Shown here: positions 55,150-63,613 of the stretch, in pieces | Layout of the letters: each line of letters starts with the position of its first letter | How positions within the stretch are numbered: the stretch's first letter is position 1 | Assembly: GCF_900095265.1 (NCBI RefSeq) | Contig: NZ_LT607658.1 | Coordinates: 173,524 to 237,523 of the forward strand | DNA: 64,000 nucleotides | Source: Janthinobacterium sp. UMAB-56 | GTDB taxonomy: Bacteria; Pseudomonadota; Gammaproteobacteria; Burkholderiales; Burkholderiaceae_D | Reading direction: 5' to 3' | Made by a program: the position numbers and the translations under genes | The notes under the pieces: model-generated | Seen by the model: the letters and a program-made list of their open reading frames with translations, nothing else | What the model was told of the DNA's origin: nothing | Databases searched by the model: none

Positions 55150-56274
55150 ATGCCATTTATTCGTCCTACATTGACCGAGATACGCAACCAGGTGTCGCAA
55201 GATATTGCATCAGGCTTTCCTGGAGCAGATCCGCTGCTGCGTTTTTCAAACCTCAACATTACTGGCGTGGCACAGGCCAACCTAGCCAACCTGCATTACG
55301 GCTATCTCGACTGGATCGCCAAACAGGCAGTGCCATTTACCGCTACTGACGAGTATCTGGAAGGCTGGGCGGCCCTGAAAGGAATTTACCGCCAGGCAGC
55401 GACCTCGGCCAGCGGCCGCGTGACGTTTAAAGGCGTTCCTGGAAGGGTGATCCCAAGCGATACGGGCCTGGTCCGCGGTGACGGCGTAACTTATACAACG
55501 AGTGAAGCCGCGCTCGTCGGCGAGGGAGGTACAGTTGAAGTGAACGCCGTTGCTGATCCTGACGCGGGTGGCCAGGCCGGCGCATTTGGCAATACGGTGG
55601 CGGGCAGTGTCATGACATTGGCGCAGGCCATCGAAGGTATTCAGGCCGGTGGGATCGTCACCACAGCATTTGTTGGAGGTTCCGATGTGGAGTCGTTCGA
55701 TAGTTTGCGCAGTCGCATGCTGGTCCAGTATCAAACGCCGCCGCGCGGTGGTGCGCGCGACGATTATGTGACGTGGGCCAAGGACGTTCCAGGCGTTACC
55801 CGTGCCTGGTCGGTAGCGAATGTGCTGGGTATCGGTTCCGTGGTGGTCTACATCATGCTGGACCGGAGCCAGGTTGCACACGGTGGCTTCCCGCAGGGGA
55901 TCAACGGTGCCGCGACTGACGAATCGCGTGGTACGCCTGCTACGGGCGACCAGTTGCGTGTAGCCAATCATATTTTGCAACTGCAGCCGGTAACTGCATT
56001 CGTTAACGTGGCGTCGCCGGCGCCAAACCCGGTGAATTTCATGATCCAAAATTTGCCGGTGGCGGCCAGGGCTATGGTGGAGGGCGCAATCGCTGATGTG
56101 TTTTTGCGCGATGGTGCTCCAGGCAAGCCGGTCGCTTTGGCGCATATTTGGTCAGCTATTTCCAGCATTTCTGGCGTCGATACTTTCGTCATCCTGGCAC
56201 CGCTCGGCACGATAACTAATCCATCTGGTGCGTTGCCAGTTATTGGCACCATCACCTATACACAAACCACATGA
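55150..56274 (+). CDS. baseplate J-like protein, Mu gp47-like
   Basis: A 374-residue baseplate wedge: FIRPTLTEIRNQVSQDIASGFPGADPLLRFSNL, SFDSLRSRMLVQYQTPPRGGARDDYVTWAKDVPGVTRAW, typical of the J family. It starts directly after the gp46-like stop and overlaps the next gene by four bases. Confidence 0.9.
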   Translation: MPFIRPTLTEIRNQVSQDIASGFPGADPLLRFSNLNITGVAQANLANLHYGYLDWIAKQAVPFTATDEYLEGWAALKGIYRQAATSASGRVTFKGVPGRVIPSDTGLVRGDGVTYTTSEAALVGEGGTVEVNAVADPDAGGQAGAFGNTVAGSVMTLAQAIEGIQAGGIVTTAFVGGSDVESFDSLRSRMLVQYQTPPRGGARDDYVTWAKDVPGVTRAWSVANVLGIGSVVVYIMLDRSQVAHGGFPQGINGAATDESRGTPATGDQLRVANHILQLQPVTAFVNVASPAPNPVNFMIQNLPVAARAMVEGAIADVFLRDGAPGKPVALAHIWSAISSISGVDTFVILAPLGTITNPSGALPVIGTITYTQTT

Positions 56275-56888
56275 CAGCCTCTTTTTCAGCCCAGGATTAC
56301 CTGGGGGCGCTGCAGGCATTAATGCCTCGCGGCCGGGTCTGGCCGCGCGACCTCGATGCCGCGCAGACCGGTCTTTTACTCGCCCTTGCGCAAGCGTATG
56401 AGCGCACTGATGCACGTTCCAGGGCCTTGCTTGTCGATGGTTTCCCTCTGACGGCGGTCGAGCTGCTGCCTGAATGGGAAGCAACTCTCGGCTTGCCTGA
56501 TAGCTGTGGTGGTAACCCGGAAACAATTTCTGAGCGTCAGGCGCGCGTCGTGGTCAAGCTGCAGGAGCCGGGTGGTATGTCGAGGGCTTACTTCCTCAAC
56601 CTGGCTGCCGTTCTTGGTTACGCGGACATGACTCTTACTGAGTTCGGTCCGACGAACTGCGAGATGACTTGCGAGGTAGCCGTGATGAATGAGCAGTTTC
56701 GCTTCCTCTGGAAAGTGAATATTCCGCACCAAGGCGACAACCATGCATTTTTCCGAGCCAGCACGCGGTGCGACGCCCGTATCGACAGCTATAGATTCGG
56801 CGCTTTGGAGTGCCAGCTGATGCGTCTCAAACCAGCGCACACACAAGTAGTTTTTACCTATATGGAGGTCGCTGATGCGGCGCATTGA
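56271..56888 (+). CDS. baseplate protein, Mu gp48-like (YmfQ/DUF2313)
   Basis: A 205-residue protein with DYLGALQALMPRGRVWPRDLDAAQTGLLLALAQ, FPLTAVELLPEWEATLGLPD and SERQARVVVKLQEPGGMSRAYFLNLAAVLGY, the DUF2313 pattern. Anchors fibres to the wedge. The next gene starts 14 bases before its end. Confidence 0.88.
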   Translation: MTASFSAQDYLGALQALMPRGRVWPRDLDAAQTGLLLALAQAYERTDARSRALLVDGFPLTAVELLPEWEATLGLPDSCGGNPETISERQARVVVKLQEPGGMSRAYFLNLAAVLGYADMTLTEFGPTNCEMTCEVAVMNEQFRFLWKVNIPHQGDNHAFFRASTRCDARIDSYRFGALECQLMRLKPAHTQVVFTYMEVADAAH

Positions 56889-57648
56889 TGGATTGGACCC
56901 GGCAGTGGATCTGTTCGGTCCTGGTCGGCATGGATTTCAAGAGCAAGTGCCAGGGGTGTCGCTGGCCACAGGTCTGACGGCGACATGGTTTAACGCTGTT
57001 CAAGAGTCGATCGTACGGACTATCGAGGCCGCAGGCCTGCAGTTGTCCGAGGCTGATATGGATCAGTTCGTGGCGGCATTGGCGGTGCTCGATGCGGCCG
57101 CCCGCGAGGCGGCCATTTTTGCAGCAGCTATTGATGCGACCAACAAAGCAGCGGGCGCGCGGGCCGCAGCCATCGACGCGGCGGCACAGGATGCAACCAA
57201 CAAAACGAATGCGGCGCGCATTGCAGCAGTAGCTGCAGCGGCCACCGATGCCACGGCCAAGGCCAACGCAGTGATTCCCAGTGGCACTCGCATGCTCTTC
57301 CAGCAGAGTGTTGCTCCAGTTGGGTGGACCAAGGACGTAACGCATAACGACAAGGCATTGCGGGTCGTCAGCGGCGCGGCCGGTTCCGGCGGTGCCATCG
57401 ATTTTAGCTCCGCGTTTATTGCAGGCAGTGTCGGTGCGACCACGCTGACTGTCGCGCAGATTCCGGAGCACGACCATGGCACCCCGGTATTTGCTCGAGA
57501 CGGCACGAGTGCCCATATCGGCGACGGGGGCGGGAGCGCAACCTATCCTGGTGTGCGCTCGGGCTCAAGCGGCGGGGGTGGCTCTCACACCCATACGCTC
57601 AATCTCGACATCAAGTATGTCGACATCATCATTGCAACCAAGAACTAA
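56875..57648 (+). CDS. tail fibre/collar protein 1
   Basis: A 257-residue fibre. The N-terminal 70 residues (MRRIDGLDPAVDLFGPGRHGFQ, TWFNAVQESIVRTIEAAGL) are an anchoring module shared with the second fibre. An Ala-rich coiled coil (about 80-130) follows. The C-terminal part resembles phage tail-collar proteins: SGTRMLFQQSVAPVGWTKD, Gly-rich and His-rich loops, ending NLDIKYVDIIIATKN. It probably sets host binding. No chaperone gene is seen besides the small Cys protein downstream. Confidence 0.8.
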   Translation: MRRIDGLDPAVDLFGPGRHGFQEQVPGVSLATGLTATWFNAVQESIVRTIEAAGLQLSEADMDQFVAALAVLDAAAREAAIFAAAIDATNKAAGARAAAIDAAAQDATNKTNAARIAAVAAAATDATAKANAVIPSGTRMLFQQSVAPVGWTKDVTHNDKALRVVSGAAGSGGAIDFSSAFIAGSVGATTLTVAQIPEHDHGTPVFARDGTSAHIGDGGGSATYPGVRSGSSGGGGSHTHTLNLDIKYVDIIIATKN

Positions 57649-57650
57649 AT

Positions 57651-57965
57651 ATGAAACTTGAACCCGGAAAATTCTGCCCTTTGATTAAAAAAGATTGTTT
57701 ACAGCTCGGCTGCAGCTGGTTCACGCAAGTGCGCGGCAAAAATCCACAAACAGGTGCTGATGTGGACGAGTGGGCCTGTGCGATTGTATGGATGCCCTTA
57801 TTAACGATTAACACAGCAGATGAAGTGCGGCAGTGCGCCGCCGCCACTGAGTCATTGCGAAATGAACTAGCAGTCGCGTCGGCTGGAGCTTCGGCCATTC
57901 AATCTTTCATGGATATCCATGGTGCCAATAAGCGGCTGGTGTTTAATCAGAAGGTCCCAGAATGA
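57651..57965 (+). CDS. small protein between the two fibre genes
   Basis: A 104-residue protein, MKLEPGKFCPLIKKDCLQLGCSWFTQVRGKNPQTGADVDEWACAIVWMPLLTIN in pieces, with five cysteines before residue 62 and helices after. It is conserved in style among Mu-like tail regions but has no known job; fibre assembly factor is possible. Two bases after the first fibre and overlapping the second by four. Confidence 0.65.
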   Translation: MKLEPGKFCPLIKKDCLQLGCSWFTQVRGKNPQTGADVDEWACAIVWMPLLTINTADEVRQCAAATESLRNELAVASAGASAIQSFMDIHGANKRLVFNQKVPE

Positions 57966-60325
57966 AACGCATCGACACAGTAAATCGGGAGATTGATAAA
58001 TTTGGTGCGGGAAAGGATGGGTTCCGGGCTGCTCGGCCAGGGGTCTCGGAGGCTACATATCTGTCTGCTGAATTTTTCAATGCTATCCAGGAAGCAATCG
58101 TACGTGTCATTGAACAAGCCGGATTGATCCCATCAAATGATCACAATCAGTTTGCTGATGCGATTGCATTGGGAAGTGCGACCGCCGTGCGATCCTTAAA
58201 GGAATCTCTTGTCGCGGAATCTGGTACTGAACTTATTGGCAATGGCGGTGAGACCGTCGCGCAATCTTTTCAGGCACTTCAACTTCCTGATTACGCAGCA
58301 CTGAAAGCCTATGAGGGACCACGCCAACGCGTTGATGTATCTGGTTACCGTGTCACTGCAAGGCCTGCCCCAATTGCTGGTCAATTTGTGCTAGACCCAT
58401 CCGATAACACTTCCATCACAGATGATGGCACCGTTTTCAGGGCTGCTGGCGGTGGGTGCTGGAAGCGAATATTTGAAGGTGGAATTTCAAGTGCTTGGTT
58501 TGGCTGTGACCATACCGGGCAGACAGACAGCACGGCAGCATTCCAAAAGTTCGCTAACTGCCTCTGGCGTGCGGTGAGTACCAACACGCCTTGGGCTGGG
58601 ATTGGTCAGGGCCACCCAGTGGGAATTGTTGAGCCTGGACGCTTGCGCGTGACCGGAACAACGACCTTCCCAACAAATATTTTGCTGACGGCGCGCGCGC
58701 ATCCGGCCAACACCGGTAGTCACACGCGAATCATCATGGATAGTACGGCGGTAACGCCCTCTGGCCGCTGGCAGGCTAGCTATCAGTTCCAGCAATTTAG
58801 CACGCGCCTCCCTACCACATCCAACGGGTTCTATTACCGCGCCAATACAAAGGGGGTATCCGGTGCGGTGGAGCCCGCTTGGCCTACTGCAGTGGGGGCG
58901 ACCGTCACTGATGGGGATGTGACGTGGACCTGCTTTGCCGTGGTTTCCGGTGATAATCGAAATAAACCCATCATCAAATGGAGCCGTGCGAGCCTGGATG
59001 GCGCGATCCTGTGCAATGCGGCTGTGAATAGCACTGTGCAGTGGATGGAATTCTGGTATGTGACGGTGGGCAGCACATTTGATCTGCCGTTATCCGGGAG
59101 CGGCATCAACTATGGTGATTATCCAGACGGCGGATCGCTCTATTTTGACGTCGACGCAACCGATTTCCGCATCGTGCAGTGCGTGTTCCAGAATGCCCCA
59201 GCTCACATCCGAATTGCAGGGGTGGGCACCACGCCGGCGATGCGTTCGGATGGGTTTATTGGTAGCCGAGGCGTGAATTTATTTTTGGTGGATTGCGAAC
59301 TTGACTCAGCTGGTGCGCATATCGACGCGAGTCTGAGTTATATCGATATTAACAACGCCAATGCTGAAATGTTCGGTGCCCGGAGTTACATCACCGGTTG
59401 TACTGGCCGCTACGTGCAAAACGGCGGGCGCATGTTCGGGGCACCCGGTGGTGTCTACGCCAGCATTCGTGCGCGCACCTCACACCTAGAATTATTCAAA
59501 ATGTCAGGTGTTGATATCCAGCGCCAGGGATTCACGGAGGCTATCGATATTGACAGGACGGATGTGGTGGATATCGACTGCACGTTTAGTGGTGCCACAA
59601 CCAGTAATGATGTCCGGTTGGTATTAGCGCGCGGCGGCCGGGTGACCGGTGTTTTCGACAATAGTGGATTCGACGCCCCTCCCGGCACTGGTCCATCGGA
59701 CTATGTTGCGGCCATAAAGCTGGATGGCTGCCGTGGAGTGACTTGCTCACCAGTGCTGATGGCTTCTGCCACAGGTGGCGCGTTCAATGGCCATGGTGTC
59801 CTTACGGTATCAATCGCCGGTATTAGCTCTGATAATCTGATTCAGGGCTACAACATAACAGCACCCTACAACGGTGCAGGGCATGATGGATATGACCGTT
59901 ACATAAATATCCAGCCTGCTGACCTGATTGGCCCCGGTAGTGAGGGAGGAGGAATTTTTCCCAAGCAGATTCTTCGTGGCTCAGGTGGTTTTTCGGTTCA
60001 GGGAACAAAACTCATCGCCGGCACGACGTATGGAGAAACGCAAAACATCAATTTAGCGGCCTTGATTATTTCCGATGGCGTGTATTTGGTGTATGCAAAT
60101 TCGTATGCAAATAGTAATGGAGCCCTGCTCAACACGGCCACATTCATTTTCACGCAGCGGCAATCCGGCGGATCGGTCCTGCAGACTCTGGCTGGACCAA
60201 CGAACAATGCAGGATCGGGTGCTATCAGCACGGGCGGGACCTCGGTCACGTATACCTATACTAATTTAACGCCATTCGTAGCCACACTTTCATACAACAG
60301 AATTTCAGATGGTAATTTCATCTGA
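57962..60325 (+). CDS. tailspike protein 2 with probable beta-helix
   Basis: A 787-residue protein. The first 70 residues (MKRIDTVNREIDKFGAGKDGF, EFFNAIQEAIVRVIEQAGL) repeat the anchoring module of the first fibre. After a head-binding-like linker (YAALKAYEGPRQRVDVSGY) comes a tailspike start, SSAWFGCDHTGQTDSTAAFQKFA, which resembles pectate-lyase-type beta-helix tailspikes. A long beta-rich body with short repeats follows. It could bind or cut capsule or O-antigen. Lower GC than the baseplate genes suggests exchange. Confidence 0.8.
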   Translation: MKRIDTVNREIDKFGAGKDGFRAARPGVSEATYLSAEFFNAIQEAIVRVIEQAGLIPSNDHNQFADAIALGSATAVRSLKESLVAESGTELIGNGGETVAQSFQALQLPDYAALKAYEGPRQRVDVSGYRVTARPAPIAGQFVLDPSDNTSITDDGTVFRAAGGGCWKRIFEGGISSAWFGCDHTGQTDSTAAFQKFANCLWRAVSTNTPWAGIGQGHPVGIVEPGRLRVTGTTTFPTNILLTARAHPANTGSHTRIIMDSTAVTPSGRWQASYQFQQFSTRLPTTSNGFYYRANTKGVSGAVEPAWPTAVGATVTDGDVTWTCFAVVSGDNRNKPIIKWSRASLDGAILCNAAVNSTVQWMEFWYVTVGSTFDLPLSGSGINYGDYPDGGSLYFDVDATDFRIVQCVFQNAPAHIRIAGVGTTPAMRSDGFIGSRGVNLFLVDCELDSAGAHIDASLSYIDINNANAEMFGARSYITGCTGRYVQNGGRMFGAPGGVYASIRARTSHLELFKMSGVDIQRQGFTEAIDIDRTDVVDIDCTFSGATTSNDVRLVLARGGRVTGVFDNSGFDAPPGTGPSDYVAAIKLDGCRGVTCSPVLMASATGGAFNGHGVLTVSIAGISSDNLIQGYNITAPYNGAGHDGYDRYINIQPADLIGPGSEGGGIFPKQILRGSGGFSVQGTKLIAGTTYGETQNINLAALIISDGVYLVYANSYANSNGALLNTATFIFTQRQSGGSVLQTLAGPTNNAGSGAISTGGTSVTYTYTNLTPFVATLSYNRISDGNFI

Positions 60326-60390
60326 CTTTGTTGGCCTAGCTGCGGCTGCCGATCATCGTCAAAGTCGCATAGGCTTCCACGCCTCACTAC

Positions 60391-60412
60391 AAACCCGCTT
60401 CGGCGGGTTTTT
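60391..60412 (+). terminator. terminator after the tailspike gene
   Basis: AAACCCGC (60391-60398), tetraloop TTCG, GCGGGTTT (60403-60410) and T residues. Confidence 0.8.
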
Positions 60413-60436
60413 CATTTCCATCACCTGAGAGGCCCT

Positions 60437-60769
60437 ATGGCAATTGAAACACCTGGTAGCACCGTGGCTGGCATTTCCTACGCGGTGCTGATCGGCGCAT
60501 TTATCGGCTCAGCCGCTTCGCTGAGCTACGCCAAGGAAATGACGAAGCGCCAAGCGATGACGGCGTTCCTGGTCGGCGGCGCTGTCGCCTGCGCGGCCAC
60601 GCCACTGGCCATCCACTACCTGAACGCACCGACCGAACTGGCCGGTGCTATCGCGTTTTTCTGGGGGCTGGGCGCCATGCGCGCTGTGCCCGTATTTTTT
60701 GCCCTGATCGACCGCACGCGCAATGCGAAATTGCCAACGCTGCCCGATCAACCTGATACAAAGGAGTAA
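60437..60769 (+). CDS. putative holin
   Basis: A 110-residue membrane protein with about three hydrophobic segments (ISYAVLIGAFIGSAASLSY, MTAFLVGGAVACAATPLAIHY, LAGAIAFFWGLGAMRAVPVFFAL) and a charged C-terminus. First gene of the lysis cassette, next to the endolysin, so a pore-forming holin is likely. Confidence 0.7.
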   Translation: MAIETPGSTVAGISYAVLIGAFIGSAASLSYAKEMTKRQAMTAFLVGGAVACAATPLAIHYLNAPTELAGAIAFFWGLGAMRAVPVFFALIDRTRNAKLPTLPDQPDTKE

Positions 60770-60771
60770 CC

Positions 60772-61011
60772 ATGTCGCTGATTTCAATTATCCAAGCCGT
60801 TATCTGGATCTACGTCCTGTACCTGTGCGTCATCGAGCTGAACAAAATGACGCGGCAAACAGCAATGGTCGCGCGCCTGGGGCATGTTGCACTGTCGTGC
60901 GGCGCAGCGGCCGGCATCATGTCGGCGATTTCCGACCGCCAATTGTTCGAGCTGCTGATTGCCGCCGGCGTGGCCCTTCACATGACGTTCAACCGCCGAG
61001 GTGCAAAATGA
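60772..61011 (+). CDS. second holin-like membrane protein
   Basis: A 79-residue protein with two hydrophobic segments (IIQAVIWIYVLYLCVIEL and LFELLIAAGVALHMTF) and a polar middle. It is two bases after the first holin and overlaps the endolysin start by four. It may be a second holin or an antiholin. Confidence 0.65.
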   Translation: MSLISIIQAVIWIYVLYLCVIELNKMTRQTAMVARLGHVALSCGAAAGIMSAISDRQLFELLIAAGVALHMTFNRRGAK

Positions 61012-61523
61012 CGCTCGACCAGTTGATCAAGATCATGCCCAATGCCCGCGCCAAAGCGGGTATTTTTTTGCTCGCGCTCAACGCCGCCATGGCCGAGTTC
61101 GGCATCAACACGCCGGCGCGCCAGGCGTCGTTCCTGGCCCAGCTTGCGCATGAGTCCGGCCAACTGTTGTATGTGCGCGAGCTGGCCAGCGGCGCGGCGT
61201 ACGAGGGGCGCCGCGACCTGGGCAACACGCAGCCCGGCGATGGCGTGCGCTTCCGTGGGCGCGGTCTGATCCAGGTGACCGGCCGCACGAACTACGCCGC
61301 ATGCGGCAAGGCCCTGGGCCTGGATCTGCTGGCCAAGCCGGAACTTCTCGAACAAACCGTCAACGCCTGCCGCTCGGCTGGCTGGTTCTGGCAGTCCCGT
61401 GGCCTGAACGCGTTGGCCGATGCCGGTGACCAAGTGGCGGTGACGAAGCGCATCAACGGGGGGGCGAATGGCCTGGCCGAGCGGCAGGCGTATTTCAAGG
61501 TGGCGCAGCGGGTGCTGGCATGA
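61008..61523 (+). CDS. endolysin, GH19 chitinase-like
   Basis: A 171-residue peptidoglycan hydrolase: FLAQLAHESGQLLYVRELASG (catalytic Glu in HESG), AYEGRRDLGNTQPGDGVRFRGRGLIQVTGRTNY, and RSAGWFWQSRGLNALAD. This is the GH19-type phage lysozyme pattern. No signal peptide, so it needs the holin. ATG 61008 overlaps the previous stop. Confidence 0.9.
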   Translation: MTLDQLIKIMPNARAKAGIFLLALNAAMAEFGINTPARQASFLAQLAHESGQLLYVRELASGAAYEGRRDLGNTQPGDGVRFRGRGLIQVTGRTNYAACGKALGLDLLAKPELLEQTVNACRSAGWFWQSRGLNALADAGDQVAVTKRINGGANGLAERQAYFKVAQRVLA

Positions 61524-61999
61524 GCGCGACCGTGTGGCGGGGAGTTGCCTTTGTACTGGCCACGCTGCTGGTAGCGGCCGGCGTCGGGATTGTTTGCGCC
61601 CACAGTGTTGGCGACCAGGAGGGATTCCAGCGGGCCACGTCCGAGCGCACCGCGCGCGATGCGGTCGCCATCGTCGCTCGCGTGCGCGATAACGCCGCGC
61701 TGTCGATCACGCAGGAAAACATCAACCAGATTATTACCAGGACTAAAAATGAAGAAACTGCCCCTGTTGTTCAGCGCATTTATGTTGACCGCGTGCGCGT
61801 CGGCGCCGGAACCTGTGGACCTGCCGGCGCGGCCAATGCCGACGGCGCCAGCGGCAGCGATGAAGCCGATCCATCCCGCCGGCTGGTACGCGACGACGTC
61901 GAGCGAGATACGCGAGCGCTGACCGAGGCGGTGGAGCAGGATCTGGCCACCGGCCGTGCATGTCAGGCATTTGTGCGGGAAAACGGCATGGCGCCGTAG
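61520..61999 (+). CDS. Rz-like inner-membrane spanin
   Basis: A 159-residue protein with an N-terminal transmembrane anchor (GVAFVLATLLVAAGVGIV), then a helical periplasmic part. It carries the Rz1 gene in another frame. Together they fuse inner and outer membranes at lysis. Confidence 0.75.
   Translation: MSATVWRGVAFVLATLLVAAGVGIVCAHSVGDQEGFQRATSERTARDAVAIVARVRDNAALSITQENINQIITRTKNEETAPVVQRIYVDRVRVGAGTCGPAGAANADGASGSDEADPSRRLVRDDVERDTRALTEAVEQDLATGRACQAFVRENGMAP
61749..61922 (+). CDS. Rz1-like outer-membrane lipoprotein, nested in Rz
   Basis: A 57-residue protein wholly inside the Rz gene in another frame. ATG 61749 follows AGGA. Signal MKKLPLLFSAFMLTAC has lipobox LTAC; the mature chain is Pro-rich (PEPVDLPARPMPTAPAAAMKP), as in Rz1 o-spanins. 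Confidence 0.8.
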   Translation: MKKLPLLFSAFMLTACASAPEPVDLPARPMPTAPAAAMKPIHPAGWYATTSSEIRER

Positions 62000-62004
62000 G
62001 GAGT

Positions 62005-62040
62005 GGCTGATTGTTGCTGCGCTAACAGCAGCAATCAGCC
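62005..62040 (+). terminator. long hairpin after the lysis cassette
   Basis: GGCTGATTGTTGCTG (62005-62019) pairs with CAGCAGCAATCAGCC (62026-62040), 15 bp with one G-T pair and a 6-base loop. No T tract follows. Confidence 0.45.
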
Positions 62041-62112
62041 GGTGCGCCGGGTGAGAAGGCTTGGATTACCTCGCGGGAGGGAATCCGACTCTATCACTAG
62101 GAGGTACACATT

Positions 62113-62901
62113 TTGGCTTTACCCATTATCCCCTGGATCGGCGGCAAACGACGCCTTGCCGATCGTATCATCCCCCAATTCCCGCCGCATACCTGCTACG
62201 TGGAGGTGTTCGCCGGCGGCGCCGCGCTGTACTTCATGCGGCCGCCGGCAGACGTCGAAGTGCTGAACGACGTCAACGGCGAGCTGATGAATCTTTACCG
62301 GGTCGTCCAGTGCCACTTGGAGGAGTTCGTGAAACAGTTTAAGTGGGCTTTGTCGAGCCGTGACATGTTTAAGTGGCTGCAGGAAACGCCGACGCAAACC
62401 CTGACCGACATTCGGCGCGCGGCCAGATTTTTCTACCTGCAGCAACAAGCCTTTGGCGGAAAGGTCGACGGGCAGACTTGGGGCACGGCCACTACGGCGC
62501 CACCGATCAACTTGCTGCGCATCGAGGAGAACTTGTCGGCAGCGCATCTGCGCCTGTCCAATGCCTATATCGAGAACCTGGACTGGTACAAGTGCATGGA
62601 GCGTTACGACCGGCCGCATACTCTGTTCTACCTGGACCCGCCGTATTGGGAGACTGCTGGCTATGGCGTTGAGTTCGAATTCGAGCAGTACGAGAAAATG
62701 GCCGAGTTGATGGGGCGATTGAAGGGCAAGGCCATTTTGAGCCTGAACGATCACCCTGATATTCGGCGTGTTTTTGAGCGCTTCCAGATGGATACGACCG
62801 GCATCCAGTACAACGTGGGCGGCGGCGGCAGAGCTGTCGAGCGCAGCGAGTTGATCATTTACAGTTGGGATAAGGCTGCGGAACCAGCAGGACTGTTCTA
62901 A
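62113..62901 (+). CDS. DNA adenine methylase, D12 (Dam) class
   Basis: A 262-residue N6-adenine methyltransferase. A TTG start at 62113 follows a perfect AGGAGG (62099-62104). SAM-binding motif FAGGAALYF (as YVEVFAGGAALYFMRPP) and catalytic DPPY (FYLDPPYWE) are present, with INLLRIEENLSAAHLRLSNA between. No restriction enzyme is adjacent, so it probably protects or marks phage DNA. The target site cannot be read from sequence. Confidence 0.88.
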   Translation: MALPIIPWIGGKRRLADRIIPQFPPHTCYVEVFAGGAALYFMRPPADVEVLNDVNGELMNLYRVVQCHLEEFVKQFKWALSSRDMFKWLQETPTQTLTDIRRAARFFYLQQQAFGGKVDGQTWGTATTAPPINLLRIEENLSAAHLRLSNAYIENLDWYKCMERYDRPHTLFYLDPPYWETAGYGVEFEFEQYEKMAELMGRLKGKAILSLNDHPDIRRVFERFQMDTTGIQYNVGGGGRAVERSELIIYSWDKAAEPAGLF

Positions 62902-62923
62902 CTTTTTGTCATCTTAGCGACCA

Positions 62924-62939
62924 GTGCAGACGTCTGCAC
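62924..62939. repeat. palindrome copy 3 (parS-like), after dam
   Basis: GTGCAGACGTCTGCAC again, here extended by three matching bases on each side (CCA before, TGG after). 22 bases past the methylase stop. Confidence 0.65.
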
Positions 62940-63010
62940 TGGCATGTGTAAGCGGTAGCTGCGACGTGGTCGGCGTGTCCAGCGTTTGTGCGTGAGAATG
63001 GTATGGCTGA

Positions 63011-63319
63011 CTACCAGGTGTCGACCACCTTTAGCTGCCCTGGCTCAAGGGTTGTTAGTGGAGTTCCGGCTGCGGCCTGTGACAAAAGCGCAGTAATCGC
63101 TCCCGTGTGAATCAGATAGACGGCCATAGCGGAGGCTTCGATCTCGGCAGCATGTGAGGATTTAAAAAGTATAGGGGTCTGGATTTGAATGCTAGGCTCA
63201 TAGGCCTCACCATTGTAGCCAGTGACGACGATCACTCCTTGATAGTGCCCGGTCTCAGTCGAGTTGACGAAGACCTGATACTCGTAGTCACCCAGCAGAG
63301 GCTGTTTTAGTTGTTTCAT
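63011..63319 (-). CDS. hypothetical protein
   Basis: A 102-residue soluble protein on the minus strand, with GGAG six bases before ATG 63319: MKQLKQPLLGDYEYQVFVNSTETGHYQGVIVVTGYNGEAYEPSI. A beta-rich front and a helical part (AAEIEASAMAVYLIHTGAI) are seen. No known family. Whether it is phage cargo or chromosome depends on the unseen right end. Confidence 0.6.
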   Translation of the reverse strand: MKQLKQPLLGDYEYQVFVNSTETGHYQGVIVVTGYNGEAYEPSIQIQTPILFKSSHAAEIEASAMAVYLIHTGAITALLSQAAAGTPLTTLEPGQLKVVDTW

Positions 63320-63613
63320 CGTTACTCCGTGAGATGATGCTTAATCATACACTGCCAAGTGAATACGTGAATTGTACATTAATGCTGTATTGAAAATATT
63401 GCATCAAAGTGGGAAAGTAACAGATGTGAAATATTCAAACATTGTGGCCGCAAGCTCACACCTCAGAGTCGATCTTTCGAATGGACTGTATAATTCCACA
63501 GTGCAACACAGCACCAAAAGTCATAACACCTGACTATAAAACATTCTCCCGCCCTGAACCTGCTGGCGTATTTGGTGTCCTATTGAGATGCATCAAATCT
63601 AAGGCAGATAATC

